Origin: Isoetes taiwanensis
Taxonomy: Eukaryota; Streptophyta; Lycopodiopsida; Isoetales; Isoetaceae
DNA: 64,000 nt
NCBI GenBank assembly: GCA_021234155.1
Contig: JAJEKV010000032.1
Span: 4,841,835-4,905,834 of the forward strand
Reading direction: 5' to 3'
In this document: piece by piece, positions 9,847 to 21,971 of the stretch
How positions within the stretch are numbered: position 1 is the first letter of the stretch
Layout of the letters: every line of letters begins with the position of its first letter
Position numbers and translations under genes: made by a program
The notes under the pieces: model-generated
Told to the model about the DNA's origin: nothing
The model's input: only the letters and a program-made list of their open reading frames with translations
The model's database searches: none

Positions 9847-11600
9847 ACCCGAGGATGAAGTGGCTTAAACCATACTTCAAAGTCATATTTTCACAATCAA
9901 TCAAAATTGCCACTTCAGAATAATACAATACTTGATACTTGATTCTTGTTTTCGACAAGAATTTCATTCTTGATCCCTAAAATATCAGTACCATTTGAAG
10001 TATACGAGAGATGAATTGTCACTAACCATCCTGATTAAAACAAACAAACATCCTAATGTAGCTATCTCTTAAAAACCAATGTCAACATTTGTGCACCTAA
10101 TATAGAACTACCTCTTTAAAACCCCTTTCAACTGCAAGTGTCACTTGCGAGAGAAGACCCAATTGCAAATGTGGCCCTTAAACATTTTAATACCATGTTG
10201 GCCATGGGGGCAAAACAACATTGTCTTTCTGTATTTATTATGCCAAACATTGCTTCATACCAATAGATTGGTTTCTGTAATTGAATCTAAGAAACCCCAA
10301 TAATCTTAATTAATCGGGGGTTGACTAAGGTGACAACCGCTATATATTATTGTATATTAATGTTCTAATGTGCAAATGTGCTAATATCCTATTATATTTT
10401 GTTGTACTTTTGGTTTCTTTTAGGGAATATTGACAATATATATTTTGATGTTTGCAAATCTCATACTGGCCAGAACCCAGCTCCATACACATATACACAC
10501 ACCCTTGCTATGTGCTGCAATGTTGAGGGCATGAAAATCCTTTGTGTAGGTTGGAGATTCCTTTGTGTCAATGGGAAGGGGAACTTTTGCAGGAATAATG
10601 ACATTGAATGGGTTATCTGTTTGCATTTGTCTCCAAGACTATGATGACCTAACAAGGTTCCTCGTTGCTAATGTATATGTAAGTTGGATCTATTCTATCA
10701 TATTCTCTAAGATGGATTTGACAACCGTGCAATACAAACATATGCGCAACTCTAGTCCCTGCATGATTCAATTATATACACAATTACTTACGTGCGGCAA
10801 CACCAAGCACATGCGTATACTAGTATTGCCTTATATAAGTCACTAGGGCAACAAAGAGTTTGGACCCCATACCCAATATGTTAAGGTCTTTCCAATGACA
10901 TTAAAATGTTGGAAGCTTTCCAATTTAGACTCGTTTGTAAGTACAAATGTTGAGGCACAATATTCATCAAAATACGAATTTTAGCAAAAAGTAGCAGCAT
11001 TTCAAGCATTTTGTGACATTTTAACCACAGTACTCCAGCTGATGAGAATATGCAAAGCATAGTTGAAAAACAGCCACTTTACTCAATAGCTTCTTTGGAA
11101 GTTATGGAAATAGTAAATTCAAAAAAAGACTATAATCCATAAAATAATAACATGGGTACTAAAGTAGCTCCTAAAGGAGGATAAGTTAAAGAAGAGCATT
11201 TTATATGGTCTTGCCCAATCGCGTGAAAGACACCAATCAGAAGTCAATCCAAGAAGGCATGCGTTTTTGTACTGTCCTGTTCCTTTCAATTTTACCTGCA
11301 ATTTTCTGGATGACGTGCGCTGAATTGTGAGTGAAATGCCCTTTTTACAGCCCTGGTTTTCTACCTGAAAGCATGCGTTTCTTTATCCGCAATATAGGAG
11401 ACGCCTTAGGCAAGTTCACATGTTCCAACAAGTCGAGTGCTATCAAATTACCTGTTTTTGCAGTGTGTGTTTAGAACCCACTTGTCTTAATGTAAAGGAA
11501 ACAACGTTTTAAAGAGGGTCTTAAACTATTACTTATTTAAAAATCTTACCTGCGGCAAAAATAATGATTGAGCACAAGAGGTTCTTATGCATGTCCCAGA
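9847..11600. other. no gene seen
   Basis: AT-rich intergenic sequence. The open frames are short and overlapping, with no family resemblance. Confidence 0.5.
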
Positions 11601-11645
11601 GTTTATAGTAGTCTGGACTGTCAAACAGTCCAGACTACTATAAAC
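11601..11645. repeat. perfect hairpin, 21-bp arms and 3-nt loop
   Basis: GTTTATAGTAGTCTGGACTGT at 11601-11621 is followed by CAA and then its exact reverse complement at 11625-11645. No mismatch is seen over 21 bp. Confidence 0.95.
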
Positions 11646-12359
11646 AGTTTTGGCATTGAAAGCAGTTGTTCTGGTAACACATCAAGTGGAATTCTTGAAA
11701 TGTAAGAATAGAGAGACTGAAATAACGCAAGATGGAGAAATGCAGTGTACCCATGAAGGAAGCAGTCAATAAACTGCCATATTTTCAAGCGTACACTCAT
11801 GTCCCTATATTTTTGCTATTAGAACAGCTACCATTAGGCAATCGAAAAAAACCTAGTCAAAACCTTAAATATTTCGAATCGAGGTTTGTTGCACAGTGCC
11901 GCAATGACACGGCACATATACCTCTCAATCTTTAATCCAAAGTAGACAAAAATAGTGTGACACACGTGACTCGGGTTTTGTTACCCTATAGGCGTGCGAC
12001 TCGGTCTTCTGTTACCCTATAGAAAAAGATTTCTCGCACACTTCTTCACAATAAAACAGACATTGCTACCATCTCACATGTAGAAGCATCATGCTATACA
12101 TATTAGTCTGAAATTTTCCAAATTGAGCCAGTTTTAAAGAAAAAAGAAACAAGCTCTGAACATCAATGAGGGCAGGAGAAGCCAAGCATGAATCTATTTG
12201 CAACTGCTTTTATTTTTCTGATCTTATTGCACTTGACCAATCTCACAATAGACTCGAAATGAGAAATAGAAAGAAAAAAATAGTCACTCCATTCCACATG
12301 CAATTCCTGACTCGAATTTACAAAATTCAACTTTGATGCAGAAAGACTCACTTGCTGGT
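11646..12359. other. no gene seen
   Basis: AT-rich sequence without a recognisable coding or repeat signal. The direct phrase TCGG...GTTACCCTATAG occurs twice near 11975-12025 as a short local repeat. Confidence 0.4.
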
Positions 12360-14060
12360 ACTCTTGCAATAATGGGCCTTTTGATTTCGCCCTCTTCGTT
12401 TGCCAATATGCATAAACATCATGAATGATGAAAGGAGAGGCCAAACCGACTTTCAGGTCATGTATGTCTTCAATCTTATAGAGATGAAGTTATAACATAC
12501 GCAGATGTTTGGGGAGTGATATTACAAGATTCCAAAGTTTGATAAGCATTTGGAAGGCTCTGCTTGTTTTAGACATTTCACATACTTGCATTTCTATCCT
12601 CTCGCCGTTGTTGGCTTTAGGATAAGCTTTGTGTTTGTAACATTCTTCGTTGATGGTAATAACATCTTTTAGTGTAAATGACAGATGGAAGCATCACAGG
12701 CTTATGGAATATTTAACAAAGAAGCAGAGTTTGCAAATGATTGTCCATGTGATATCGAAGAACAAGCAAAAAAGGAGAGGTCTGAATAAGGTAATTGTAT
12801 TTTACCGATTGGATGACTAAAAGAATGTGAGAATATACTCGATTGTGCCAAACTCTATGAATGCCTTTGATATCAACCTAATAAAATATCTTTGTTCGGC
12901 TAAATCTTGCAAGCAATATTCGTTCGTTAAAAAAGGCTAATAATTTTGCAAGAATATGAATTCCGCTGACCTTCAGTTCAATTATAGATTGACGATGTCA
13001 ACCTGTTTCATGTGCTCCACTCAATAAAGATTGCTCTGGCTCAGTACAGTCAAATATTGCCCAAATAAAAAACGAAACTCAAAACCTTCATGCACCTACT
13101 TGTGCAATGCTTGCCCCCCAAAGGACAATGAGCCCTTCTTTTAATTGTGTAAAATGGCATGAAGTTTTAGAGTTCCAAGTTCCATTCGATATTGCCTGTA
13201 TCCGAGCAACACGAATCCTTGCAAAGGATCTCACATCTCTTGATAGAAGTTGTGCCTTCCTTAAGGCTCTTTGCAATTCAGTTTCGATCATGGCCTGTTT
13301 AGTTGCTTGAAATATATGATGTCAGGTAATAAGGTCTTTTATCACATGCCACTGACTACAAGCATCCAGACGAACTACCTTCAATTTCCCTTGATAAGCT
13401 TTCAACGCAGCATGATGTTCAGATGTCATGTCTGCCATCGCGAGTTCGGGGTCTGCAGCAATTTCTAGCATGTGGAAAAGCTTGGCTCCTTCGCTCGTTT
13501 CATCACATTCTTCAGAAAGATTTGTCAAAGTTTCCTATAACTTAGCATAGTTTCTTCTACGACACGTTGTTGCCTAGTTGCATATAATCATGCATTAATT
13601 GATTAATAACAGGGTGGACGCATAGGTTGCAGCAACCATACTGCAAGAACTGCTTGTAACGGACCAATGTACCAACCTATCCTGAAAATGACGTTGCGCA
13701 ATTTCCTCTGCTCTAGCAGAATATGTATTACTGTTTCTCTCTACAAGCCTGCGCACATCATAATATGAACTATGTGATCATAAAAGAAAATACCTATCCT
13801 ACATTGGGATAATGTACCTCTCTTTATAAAGGACTGGATACATGGGTTTAACAACAACATAAGTTGATGGAACTAAGCCCCCTTCAGGTTTGATGCACTT
13901 GAAAGCCAAGGGAATAGATCCTTTTCTGCCTGAAATATAAGATACATATAAATGCCCATCTATTCAGGAGAGATAATCGGGGCAGAAAAGTAAGACTTAC
14001 AGAAACCAAGAGGATCGGCCCAGTGTGCCCTATATGTTCCATTTAAATGCAACCTCATGG
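12360..14060 (-). pseudogene. multi-exon gene remnant of unknown identity, with an Enhancer-of-polycomb-like stretch
   Basis: Several short coding-like blocks on the minus strand are separated by intron-like sequence. In transcript order they are: THMTTMRLHLNGTYRAHW-type block (about 14060-14000), GRKGSIPLAFKCIKPEGG and VPSTYVVVKPMYPVLYKERY (about 13930-13810), SARAEEIAQRHFQDRL (about 13715-13665), CDETSEGAKLFHMLEIAADP onward (about 13520-13330), a Lys/Arg-rich helix LQRALRKAQLLSRDVRSF (about 13280-13200) and PFIIHDVYAYWQTKRAKSKG (about 12440-12370). The last block ends at a good donor (CAA|GTGAGT). Its VYxYWxxKRxxxGPLL pattern resembles the Enhancer-of-polycomb/BRPF motif. I cannot identify the gene as a whole. 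The exons look eroded. Confidence 0.35.
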
Positions 14061-14241
14061 TCGTCATGTGGAATGTCTGCAAAGGTAGGGTAGAATGTTA
14101 CACACTCCTCTTGCCATGTCACAAGTAGCTAATTGTTAAAAGGAATAGCAAGCATACTTCTATGGGAGGAAGCCCTTCGGTACATTCCTGTCAACATTAC
14201 AAGTTGAAGGGTCAGAGGAAACCAAGACACTTTAAGAAACA

Positions 14242-14874
<633 letters not shown>

Positions 14875-14899
14875 CCTAATAACAGTGTGTCTCTAGTTC

Positions 14900-15321
14900 T
14901 TCATCCCATTTCGTCCCAAATGTGTTGCCAAAAAATAACCCAAAATTGTTCGAACCAGATATTGTTCTTTGGATCAGCTTCTTCCCAAAACACAATGTAC
15001 TAACCTGAAGTTCCCTTGGCAAGGTTCCACAGGTGGTTCCCACAGCAACTTCCATATCTGATGCCTGTCGATAAAAGCGCTAGATCTACTTAATGGGTCT
15101 CCAAAACAAAAAGAACGCAAGAGATATAGCAGAACGGAAATTTTGAGCTTGGCAAACCAGAGTAGGTCATCCGCCTGGCATTTTGTTGCACCCATCTTCA
15201 TCCAGAAAAAAGAACCACAATGCCACAAATCATACAGATGTTGCAGGAAAAGATGGAGATTCCAGAGCCTACTTTCTCAGAAAACATGGATCTAGTTGGA
15301 AATGCTCTTTCTTGGATTCAT
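14900..15321. other. no gene seen
   Basis: Sequence between the ABC transporter fragment and the foldback element, with no recognisable motif. It may be eroded intron or flank of the transporter or protease loci. The TGGATTCAT at 15313-15321 may be one copy of a 9-bp target duplication. Confidence 0.4.
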
Positions 15322-15322
15322 T

Positions 15323-15490
15323 CCGGTTAGGCGGTTCGAACACCACCAACCGGCAAGAGGTCTGACCGCCAGTTTACCCGCAACAGTCAGTTTTGAACAG
15401 TCACCAGGATATTCTAGGCATATGCCGGGATATACCTAGATATACCCACAAACCCACTTAAACGAGGGTTTGCCCCCCTAGGGGCAACCC
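15323..15490 (+). repeat. left terminal inverted repeat
   Basis: Pairs with 15905-16079 read on the other strand. The most conserved piece is TTTGCCCCCCTAGGGGCAAC at the inner end. Confidence 0.75.
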
Positions 15491-15904
15491 AAAAATGGGT
15501 TACCATTTGTATGTCATGGTATTATGGGGTATTTAGTGATATGAGGTTTGTAATCTATAACAGTTTTGTTGCCCTTATATGTGCATAATGATCTTATTCA
15601 TGGATGGGGCATGGACGCTAAACTTGGAGGCTTTCTCTAGTCCTTATAAGCTGGCAATAATTAGTGTCAACAGTAACGATTTGAGGATTTGAGGTGATGC
15701 TACAGGGGGACAGGTCACAACATGTAGGCATAATAGATAGTGAGTACATTGTTCATCGCGGAATACCCTCACTAGGAGTTTCTATGTCTAAGGTGAACCT
15801 ACAAACTATTTATTTTATGCATACTTGTCTATTATATTTTTATTAACTTGGCTTAAATTTTGTGCAGGTATTAGGAACTTACACATTCCCCCATTATTAT
15901 CTTT

Positions 15905-16079
15905 TTTTTTGGGTTGCCCCTAGGGGGGCAAGCCCTTGTTTATGTGGAGTTTATGGCATATTTCAAGTATATGCTAGTATATGCCAGGAATGTGCCGATG
16001 ACTGCTCAAAACTTGCTGCAGGGTGTAAATTGGCGGTCGTGGCTGTTCTTGGGCATCCATTTGGAAACCGGCTAACCGG
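15905..16079 (-). repeat. right terminal inverted repeat
   Basis: Reverse-complement partner of 15323-15490, starting CCGGTTAGCCGGTTT on the minus strand. Confidence 0.75.
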
Positions 16080-16088
16080 TGGAGGCAT

Positions 16089-16318
16089 CCACGATGCTGC
16101 TCAATCTTGAACACTACTACGGGCTCTTTGTTGATGCCTATGGCTGGAGTTATGATACTGACCCTGAATATAAGAAGCGCCTGGCCATTTTCCGTTCCAA
16201 TTTGTTAAGGGCTGTAGAAAATCAGGCCTTGGATCCTAGAGCTAAGCACGGGATTACCAAGTTCTCTGACCTTACTCAAGAGGAATTTGAGACTCGCTAT
16301 TTGGGTCTAAATTCCTAA
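16089..16318 (+). pseudogene. RD19-like cysteine protease, inhibitory pro-domain exon
   Basis: The frame shows the I29 pro-domain of papain-type proteases: LNLEHYYGLFVDAYGWSY, then KKRLAIFRSNLLRAVENQ (ERFNIN-type helix) and HGITKFSDLTQEEF with YLGL after it. The LDPRAKHGITKFSDLT wording is like plant RD19 (cathepsin F-type) enzymes. The exon starts at the edge of the foldback element, so signal peptide and start are lost. After 16318 a frame change gives PKVASNTPSDLSKR, near where the mature enzyme would begin, and homology then stops. The exon with the active-site Cys was not found before the next recognisable exon at 21972. A pro-domain keeps the protease inactive until it reaches vacuole or wall. 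Confidence 0.8.
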
Positions 16319-16411
16319 GGTTGCGTCCAACACTCCTTCGGATCTGTCGAAGAGGTGTCAATGTAAAATATTTTAGTCTGTCGGATAGCGCCAGGCTTTG
16401 TGAGTGGAAAC

Positions 16412-18281
16412 ATGGCTCCTGATCGGGGTCACCTAGATTCAGCCGCATTTGGGCCATTTCTACGATTATATGGAAGTTTAAAAGCCTTGGTACAAGGCAA
16501 GAAAGTCCATGCAAAAATTTTACATTCTGGGCTCAAGCCAGTTGTGTGTTTAGATAACTTGCTTGTTGAGATGTATGGAAAATGTGGAGCTATGATGGAT
16601 GCATCTGAATTTTTTGATGTGATTGTTGATAAAAACATGTTTTCTTGGACCATCATGATTTCTGCATATGACCAATATGGGCAAAGTGAGAAAGCCCTTC
16701 ATGTTTATAAACAAATGCTTTTGGAGCATGGCAAGCCGGATAGGATTAGTTTTGCTGCTGGTTTGAAAGCATGCTGCAATCTGCTTTTTCTGAGGGTATG
16801 CTTATTCATGCTTGCATCTTAGAACGGGCGATGGAGTCAGATGTTTTATTGGCTAATGCTTTAGTAAGCATTTATGGAATATGTGGCAGGTTGGATGATG
16901 CAGTACTGATATTTGAGAAGATCACACAGAAGAATATAGTATCCTGGAATTCTATGATAGCAGTCTTTGCCAACTACTGTCTTGGCAACTGCATTTAAAG
17001 CTTATGCAATTGATGCAACAGGAAGGTATAAATCCAGACCATCTCACATTTATCACATCTTTAAATGCATACTGGTGTAACATGCATTACAAAAGGAAAA
17101 CTTATCCATGGCCATGCCATCAAGTGTGGTCATGAGCTGGATGTACCTGTGGCAAATGCCTTCATCAGTATGTATGCAAAATGCAGCAGCGTGCTTACTG
17201 CATCAAAAGTCTTTTACAGATTACAAAATCGAAATGTGATTACATGGTTTGCTATGGTTGGAGCATATGCTTTGCACGCAAGAAGGAGGCATTCTTTATT
17301 TTTCAAGAAATGCAGCAGGAAGGTCTGAAGCCTGACAAAGTTACCTTCATAACGGTCCTCAATGCCTGCCCCAATTTGATTGCCTTCTCAGTTGGTAAGC
17401 TTGTTCATGGAAAATTGACTTGGATACCACTATCAGTAATGTTCTTCTGAATACGTATGATAAATGTGATTCTTTAAAAGATGTTTTTTTCCACTTTCAA
17501 TAGCATGGTTCAGAGAGACGTCATTTCCTACACTTCCATAATTGCTGTTATTCCCAAAATGGCGAAAGCAAATTTGTGCACCATGTTCTGGAGGAAATGT
17601 CGTCGAAAAGGGTGAAACTTAATGGTATTACCTTTATCACTATTTTAGATTGGTGCTGCACAATAGCAGAGGGCAAGCTTGTGCATGCACATGTTTTTAA
17701 TGATGGATTTGGATCGGACCTCACAGTCTTAATATCTCTCATGATGTACGGGCGGTTTGCCAGCATAAATGATGTAGAATGTAGTTTTAGGAACGTGTAT
17801 GAAGATGATATAGTTACACGGACAACTCTGCTTGCATCCTATAGAAATAACATAGATGTTTTTAGGCATTTTCAAAATATGCAGGAAGAAGGGATGAAGC
17901 TAAATGAAGTCAGTTTTATCAGCATGCTTGATTCCTGCACCATCTTGATTGCTTCCCAAAGCAAAGATGCTACATGCTAGCATCATCAGTGACTTTTCTC
18001 AACCAGATACATCTATGGCCAATGCTCTTATTAATATTATTATTAATATGTATGCCAAATGCGGGTATTTAGATGGTGCAAGTATAACATTTGATCACAT
18101 GCCTTCACAAGACTGGATTTCATGGAATACTGTGATTTTAGTATATGCACAGCATAGCAATTGCCATGACACAATTCAGCTCTTTCAAGTAATGCAAAAA
18201 GCCAGTTTGAAACCCAACAAGGTTGCATTGGTAGGGGTACTTTTTGTATGAAGTCATGGAGGTCTTGTTAATGAGGGATGG
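16412..18281 (+). pseudogene. PLS-type PPR protein, 5' part, many frameshifts
   Basis: At least a dozen 31-36-residue PPR units can be read, with phrases typical of plant PLS-class proteins: GKKVHAKILHSGLKP, LLVEMYGKCGAM, NMFSWTIMISAYDQYG, NALVSIYGICG, NIVSWNSMIAVF, VANAFISMYAKC, EEGMKLNEVSFISML and MANALINI...MYAKCG. At least six frameshifts or stops break it (near 16790, 17000, 17280, 17450, 17950, 18250). It is without introns. Intact members bind organellar RNA in sequence-specific fashion, often for RNA editing. The frame continues at 21093 after an LTR element that splits the conserved HGGLVNEGW-QYF stretch. It sits between exons of the protease locus, suggesting insertion of a PPR copy there. 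Confidence 0.85.
18277..18281. repeat. target-site duplication GATGG (left copy)
   Basis: GATGG directly before the left LTR is repeated at 21088-21092 directly after the right LTR. Confidence 0.9.
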
Positions 18282-18455
18282 TGTTAGAGTATGATGATGA
18301 CTGTGCATGCTGAGTCATCACTTGTTGCTGACATGGCACTCTATATTAGCCATAGTCACGCCTCATTCTGATCAGTTCACTCTCTAGGAGCTAGTAGGTG
18401 CTTACGCTTCTGTCCTTGTCTTTCCTTCATCCTTCGGGATTTCCTCAGGCTATCA
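18282..18455 (+). repeat. left LTR of the element in the PPR gene
   Basis: Starts TGTTAGAGTATGATGATG and ends CAGGCTATCA. The same sequence recurs at 20915-21087. Confidence 0.95.
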
Positions 18456-18467
18456 TGGTATCAGAGC
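18456..18467 (+). promoter_or_regulatory. primer-binding site, tRNA-Met type
   Basis: TGGTATCAGAGC begins directly after the left LTR, as in copia elements. Confidence 0.9.
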
Positions 18468-19427
18468 CGATCTGAAGGGGGAGGTTAGCAAGTCGATCAC
18501 GGTTGATCTTCAAAATTCTCAGTGAGTTTTTTTGACTTGGAAGTTAAGCTCTCAAAGGCTTGGTCTGATTGGCACACAGATGTTCTCAGATCTCTTCTAG
18601 AAATCTGGGGTGGATTAGATCAGTGAAACTCGAGTCAATTTCTTGGCAAGATTCCTTGCAAGATCAATTGGCTGCAAAGGAGCAAAGCTCAATGAGCCGC
18701 TTGTTGCATTGTGTGGATTTGGTGCGGATCTACACCACAAGGTTGAAGAAAAATATGAAGGATTTGCCCGATCCGGTGTTTTTAACATGCGGATCTTGCC
18801 GATCTGAAGATTAGAACCCTAAAAGGGTCGTATTTCGCTCAAGATATTTTGAGTCGGATTTGTGCCATATGGCAAATCGACAAGAATAAAAAATTTGCAT
18901 GCCGCAGCTTATTTTTATCGGGTGAATCCTTTGCGGATTTGGCCTGGATAGGGCCACACTTGGAGGAACGGCACCGAATTTAGAACTTGGAGCCCGATTT
19001 GGCTCGGATTTGGTTGATCTCGGCTTTTGCGCACACTTCTTGCCGGATCTCAAGTTTGCCGTGGCCGGATCTCAAGTTTGGGGCAACAGCTTCTTCCTGA
19101 TCTCAAGTTTGGGCTAGGATCCGGGCTTTGTGGGCGCTTGGCTCAAGATTTGCATCTTTTGTTTGGGAGGACTTATAGTTTTTGCTAGCATTTGTGCAAT
19201 TATTTGCAAGGTTATTGATAATCAAAAGCACATAGATCAATAGTAGGATCAGATCTTTGGGTGGATCTATGGACCTCTACGAGCGCATACCATCAAAGAT
19301 ATGATTGGGCTTCATTTGAGTTCTTAGCGCATGAAAATTATTCTAGCCGGCAAATTTTCATGCATAAGCTTTTTACTCCTATGGACAGAACATTTGGATA
19401 TTGTTCTTGGGAAGCATACACGGTTAG

Positions 19428-19820
19428 ATGCGTAAGACAAGCACAAGTTTGATGCAAGATGAAATTGCTTTGAGCACTATTCGCTTGGCAATTGATAAAG
19501 AAATACATCCTTGGGTATTAGATGTGTTCTCTAGTTCTAAGGAACTATGGGATTCCTTGCAGTTTAAATTTGAAATAGATGCGCTTATGGCAACCATGAT
19601 AGTGACACGATGTTCATCAAGAAGATATTTCGATACATTTCCGCATGATGATTATAAAATTGTGGAAAACCTTGGAGAAGCGCAAGTCGCACGGATCCAA
19701 ACTTCATTCGACATAGCAGATTATCTTTATAATGTAGATGCTCTTGGAGTCTTCACCACTATATATTGCTCTGTACCTTTCTGCAGGGTGCACCGATTCG
19801 TGATATTTGCAATGAGATAG
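19428..19820 (+). pseudogene. copia Gag-like remnant
   Basis: The piece LSTIRLAIDKEIHPWVLDVF followed by SSKELWDSLQFKFE matches the copia Gag pattern (A-L-x-x-I-x-x-A-L, then KEAWDxLxxxYE). No zinc knuckle follows. The frame is open for 130 codons, but Gag likeness fades after about 19640. Repeats of GATCTCAAGTTT lie upstream (19040-19115). Confidence 0.6.
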
Positions 19821-20902
19821 AAGACAAGCACATGGTAGTCTCATGTGAATGGAGTGCTGTTTTTCCTAACAAGATATACTTTCCGATCTTATCATGGACA
19901 CAAAACTCCGATGTACCTCTAGGGTATATACGAGCTGCATGTTTTGAAAATGACCACAAGTTTACATTGCAAAGTGCTTCGTGATGCTCTCACTAGTTTA
20001 TGTCTCCTAGAAGATCATGTACAAAGAAGGTCAAAATAATTCATATATGGAAACAGTTGCACCTACGCACTTAGAACAAGACCAAGATGTTATAGTTGAA
20101 TCTGAACAAGATGATTTGCATGTGGCTTGTCCGCATGAGCATAGGGATGAAATATTTGAGCATCAAGCGATATATCGCAGATTTCAAAGATGAGTTGGTC
20201 CTTCAACTTCCTTGGATGGATATATATGCATCTTGCTGGTTTTAGTTCCATAATCACCAAGGTTAGTAAACATGAAGTCGATTTTCCACTTTATATTCAT
20301 CTACATATTCCATTTGCTTGCACACATGATGGGAAGGTGGAGGATCATTCTAACTTGGATGACTGCTTGGGGTATATTTCTTACCCCGGTATTGAGGATT
20401 CACCAATAGGCTAAAGGTAAATTACGATGCTTGCATGTGAGAAATCGGTATTAATTATTCTTGATATATATGACCATACAAGTCACTCTACCGATAGTCT
20501 ATCGTAGCAGCTTTTTGGAAGGATCAATCAATCTTCAAACAATAATTCATTGGATTTGTATGATACCGATATGATTGGAAGATTGTCGATGTGATTTGTG
20601 AGTTCTACCATAGCACCTAATCGATTTTTTTAGAAAGGTATATGCACCGCGTAAGATATATAATGTTGATATGGGTTATCATCCCATGCCGGATCTTATA
20701 TCAAGAGTATGAATGTCTACATCACAAAGACACGAGAATGGTACAGAGGCGTAAAAAATATGGTTTAAAACCAAGTTTCAAAGGCACCCATGGTTACTTA
20801 TGTGGTCCAGTTTGATTTATATGTTGAATTTTAGGACATGTAACATCTCGGGGGATGTTAGTCCTAGGATTTATAGTTTTGTTTTTTTTTTCAGCCATGC
20901 AC

Positions 20903-20914
20903 GCCATCGGGGGA
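20903..20914 (+). promoter_or_regulatory. probable polypurine tract
   Basis: GCCATCGGGGGA directly before the right LTR; the ATCGGGGGA part is the likely primer. It is less purine-pure than usual. Confidence 0.55.
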
Positions 20915-21087
20915 TGTTAGAGTATGATGATGATCGCATGCCGAAGTCATCACTTGTTGCCGACATGGCACTCTATATTAGCCATAGTCACGCCTCATTC
21001 TGATCAGTTCACTCTCTAGGAGCTAGTAGGTGCTTACGCTTCTGTCCTTGTCTTTCCTTCATCCTTCAGGATTTCCTCAGGCTATCA
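20915..21087 (+). repeat. right LTR of the element in the PPR gene
   Basis: Copy of 18282-18455, starting TGTTAGAGTATG and ending GGCTATCA. Followed by GATGG. Confidence 0.95.
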
Positions 21088-21311
21088 GATGGCAATATTT
21101 TGTTTCAATGACAGAAACCTATACACTTCTCCCAGCGACGGAGCATTATGGTTGCATGGTTGATCTCCTTGGACGGGCAGGGTGGTTGAGTGAGGCAAAA
21201 GACTTTATTCTACTAACTGAATTGTTGCGTCCTTCTTTGGGAAGGTTTTCTTGGGACTTGACAAGTCCGTGCTTGCACAAGTCATCAAGCACAACGGCAT
21301 TTTTTAAATAA
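21088..21311 (+). pseudogene. PLS-type PPR protein, 3' part
   Basis: Continues the PPR frame after the LTR element: QYFVSM, then [20 protein letters not shown] and AKDFI, the highly conserved end region of plant PLS proteins just before the E domain. The E/DYW part is not recognisable and the frame stops near 21310. The first five bases are the target-site duplication. Confidence 0.85.
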
Positions 21312-21408
21312 GCCATCTATTGTATTAACTGCCATACACTATACAATACCTCAAAGTACAACACCAAGGCTATAATATATTGTTGCAAGTGGAAATGCAG
21401 AGTTTTAA

Positions 21409-21562
21409 GCATGGCCCTTGTAATGTACTCCCTTGGGCTATACCAAAGTGGCTATGCATGATGAGCACAAGTCTAATTTTTGCTAGCATGGCCCTTGTAA
21501 TGTACTCCCTTGGGCTATACCAAAGTGGCTATGCATGATGAGCACAAGTCTAATTTTTGCTA
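21409..21562. repeat. perfect 77-bp tandem duplication
   Basis: The unit 21409-21485 starting GCATGGCCCTTGTAATG is repeated without visible change at 21486-21562. The exactness points to a recent event. Confidence 0.95.
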
Positions 21563-21971
21563 GCGGATGGCTTCCCTCTTGAGTTCACAAGGAGCCTTTT
21601 CTGTGCTTCATTAACTCGGGCTATCAAAATACTTTGGTACCAAAAATTATACCCGAGGTGCCATCACAACTTATGTCATTAGTATGTATAAAATCCGATA
21701 GCCATAGAGATGGTGTAGTGTGTGTGTCTGTCGTGAGACATTTTTTCTTTTGACATTTTGTGCTCTAAATGAAACTCTTCTTTGGTTGAAAAAGTTTTTT
21801 GTTGATTTTATTTAACAAAGAAGCTTCTTGGCATTTTTGCTGCAAGAATGGTACGAAAGTTCTATTTATCGGTTCTTGCATAAGAAAACTAAAATAGATT
21901 CTTTTCTGTCAACTAAAATAAATTCTTTTCTATCAATTAGAGCTATCATATTAACTTAATGTTCCTTACAG
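21563..21971. other. no gene seen; upstream intron or flank of the protease exon
   Basis: AT-rich with a duplicated phrase AACTAAAATA[G/A]ATTCTTTTCT near 21890-21930. It ends in the acceptor TTCCTTACAG at 21962-21971. Confidence 0.5.

Larger units (their letters stand above)
15322..16079. mobile_element. foldback / Mutator-like element with long terminal inverted repeats
   Basis: Two arms of about 170 bp in inverted orientation (15323-15490 and 15905-16079) match along their length. Both start CCGGTTAG at the outer edge, share a TTTTGA[A/G]CAGTCA block, and end with GCCCCCCTAGGGGCAACCC. Overall similarity is roughly three quarters. The middle (15491-15904) shows no coding sequence. Flanks TGGATTCAT (15313-15321) and TGGAGGCAT (16080-16088) agree at 7 of 9 positions, which would fit an old 9-bp duplication of the Mutator type. 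It interrupts the protease locus just before the pro-domain exon. Confidence 0.65.
18282..21087 (+). mobile_element. non-autonomous copia-like LTR retrotransposon
   Basis: A 2.8-kb element with short LTRs of about 174 bp (18282-18455 and 20915-21087), primer site TGGTATCAGAGC at 18456 and purine-rich tract before the right LTR. The internal part has no protease, integrase, reverse transcriptase or RNase H. It keeps only a Gag-like frame at 19428-19640. It lies inside the PPR gene: removing it and one GATGG joins HGGLVNEGW to QYFVSM, a standard PPR sequence. LTRs differ mainly in a small cluster near the left end (about 18300 against 20935) plus two single changes, so it is older than the copia at 1.6-6.0 kb. 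Confidence 0.92.

Noticed and set aside
20800-21003. 67-codon frame near the end of the second LTR element
   Set aside because: It spans the purine tract and LTR border, so it cannot be a conserved gene.
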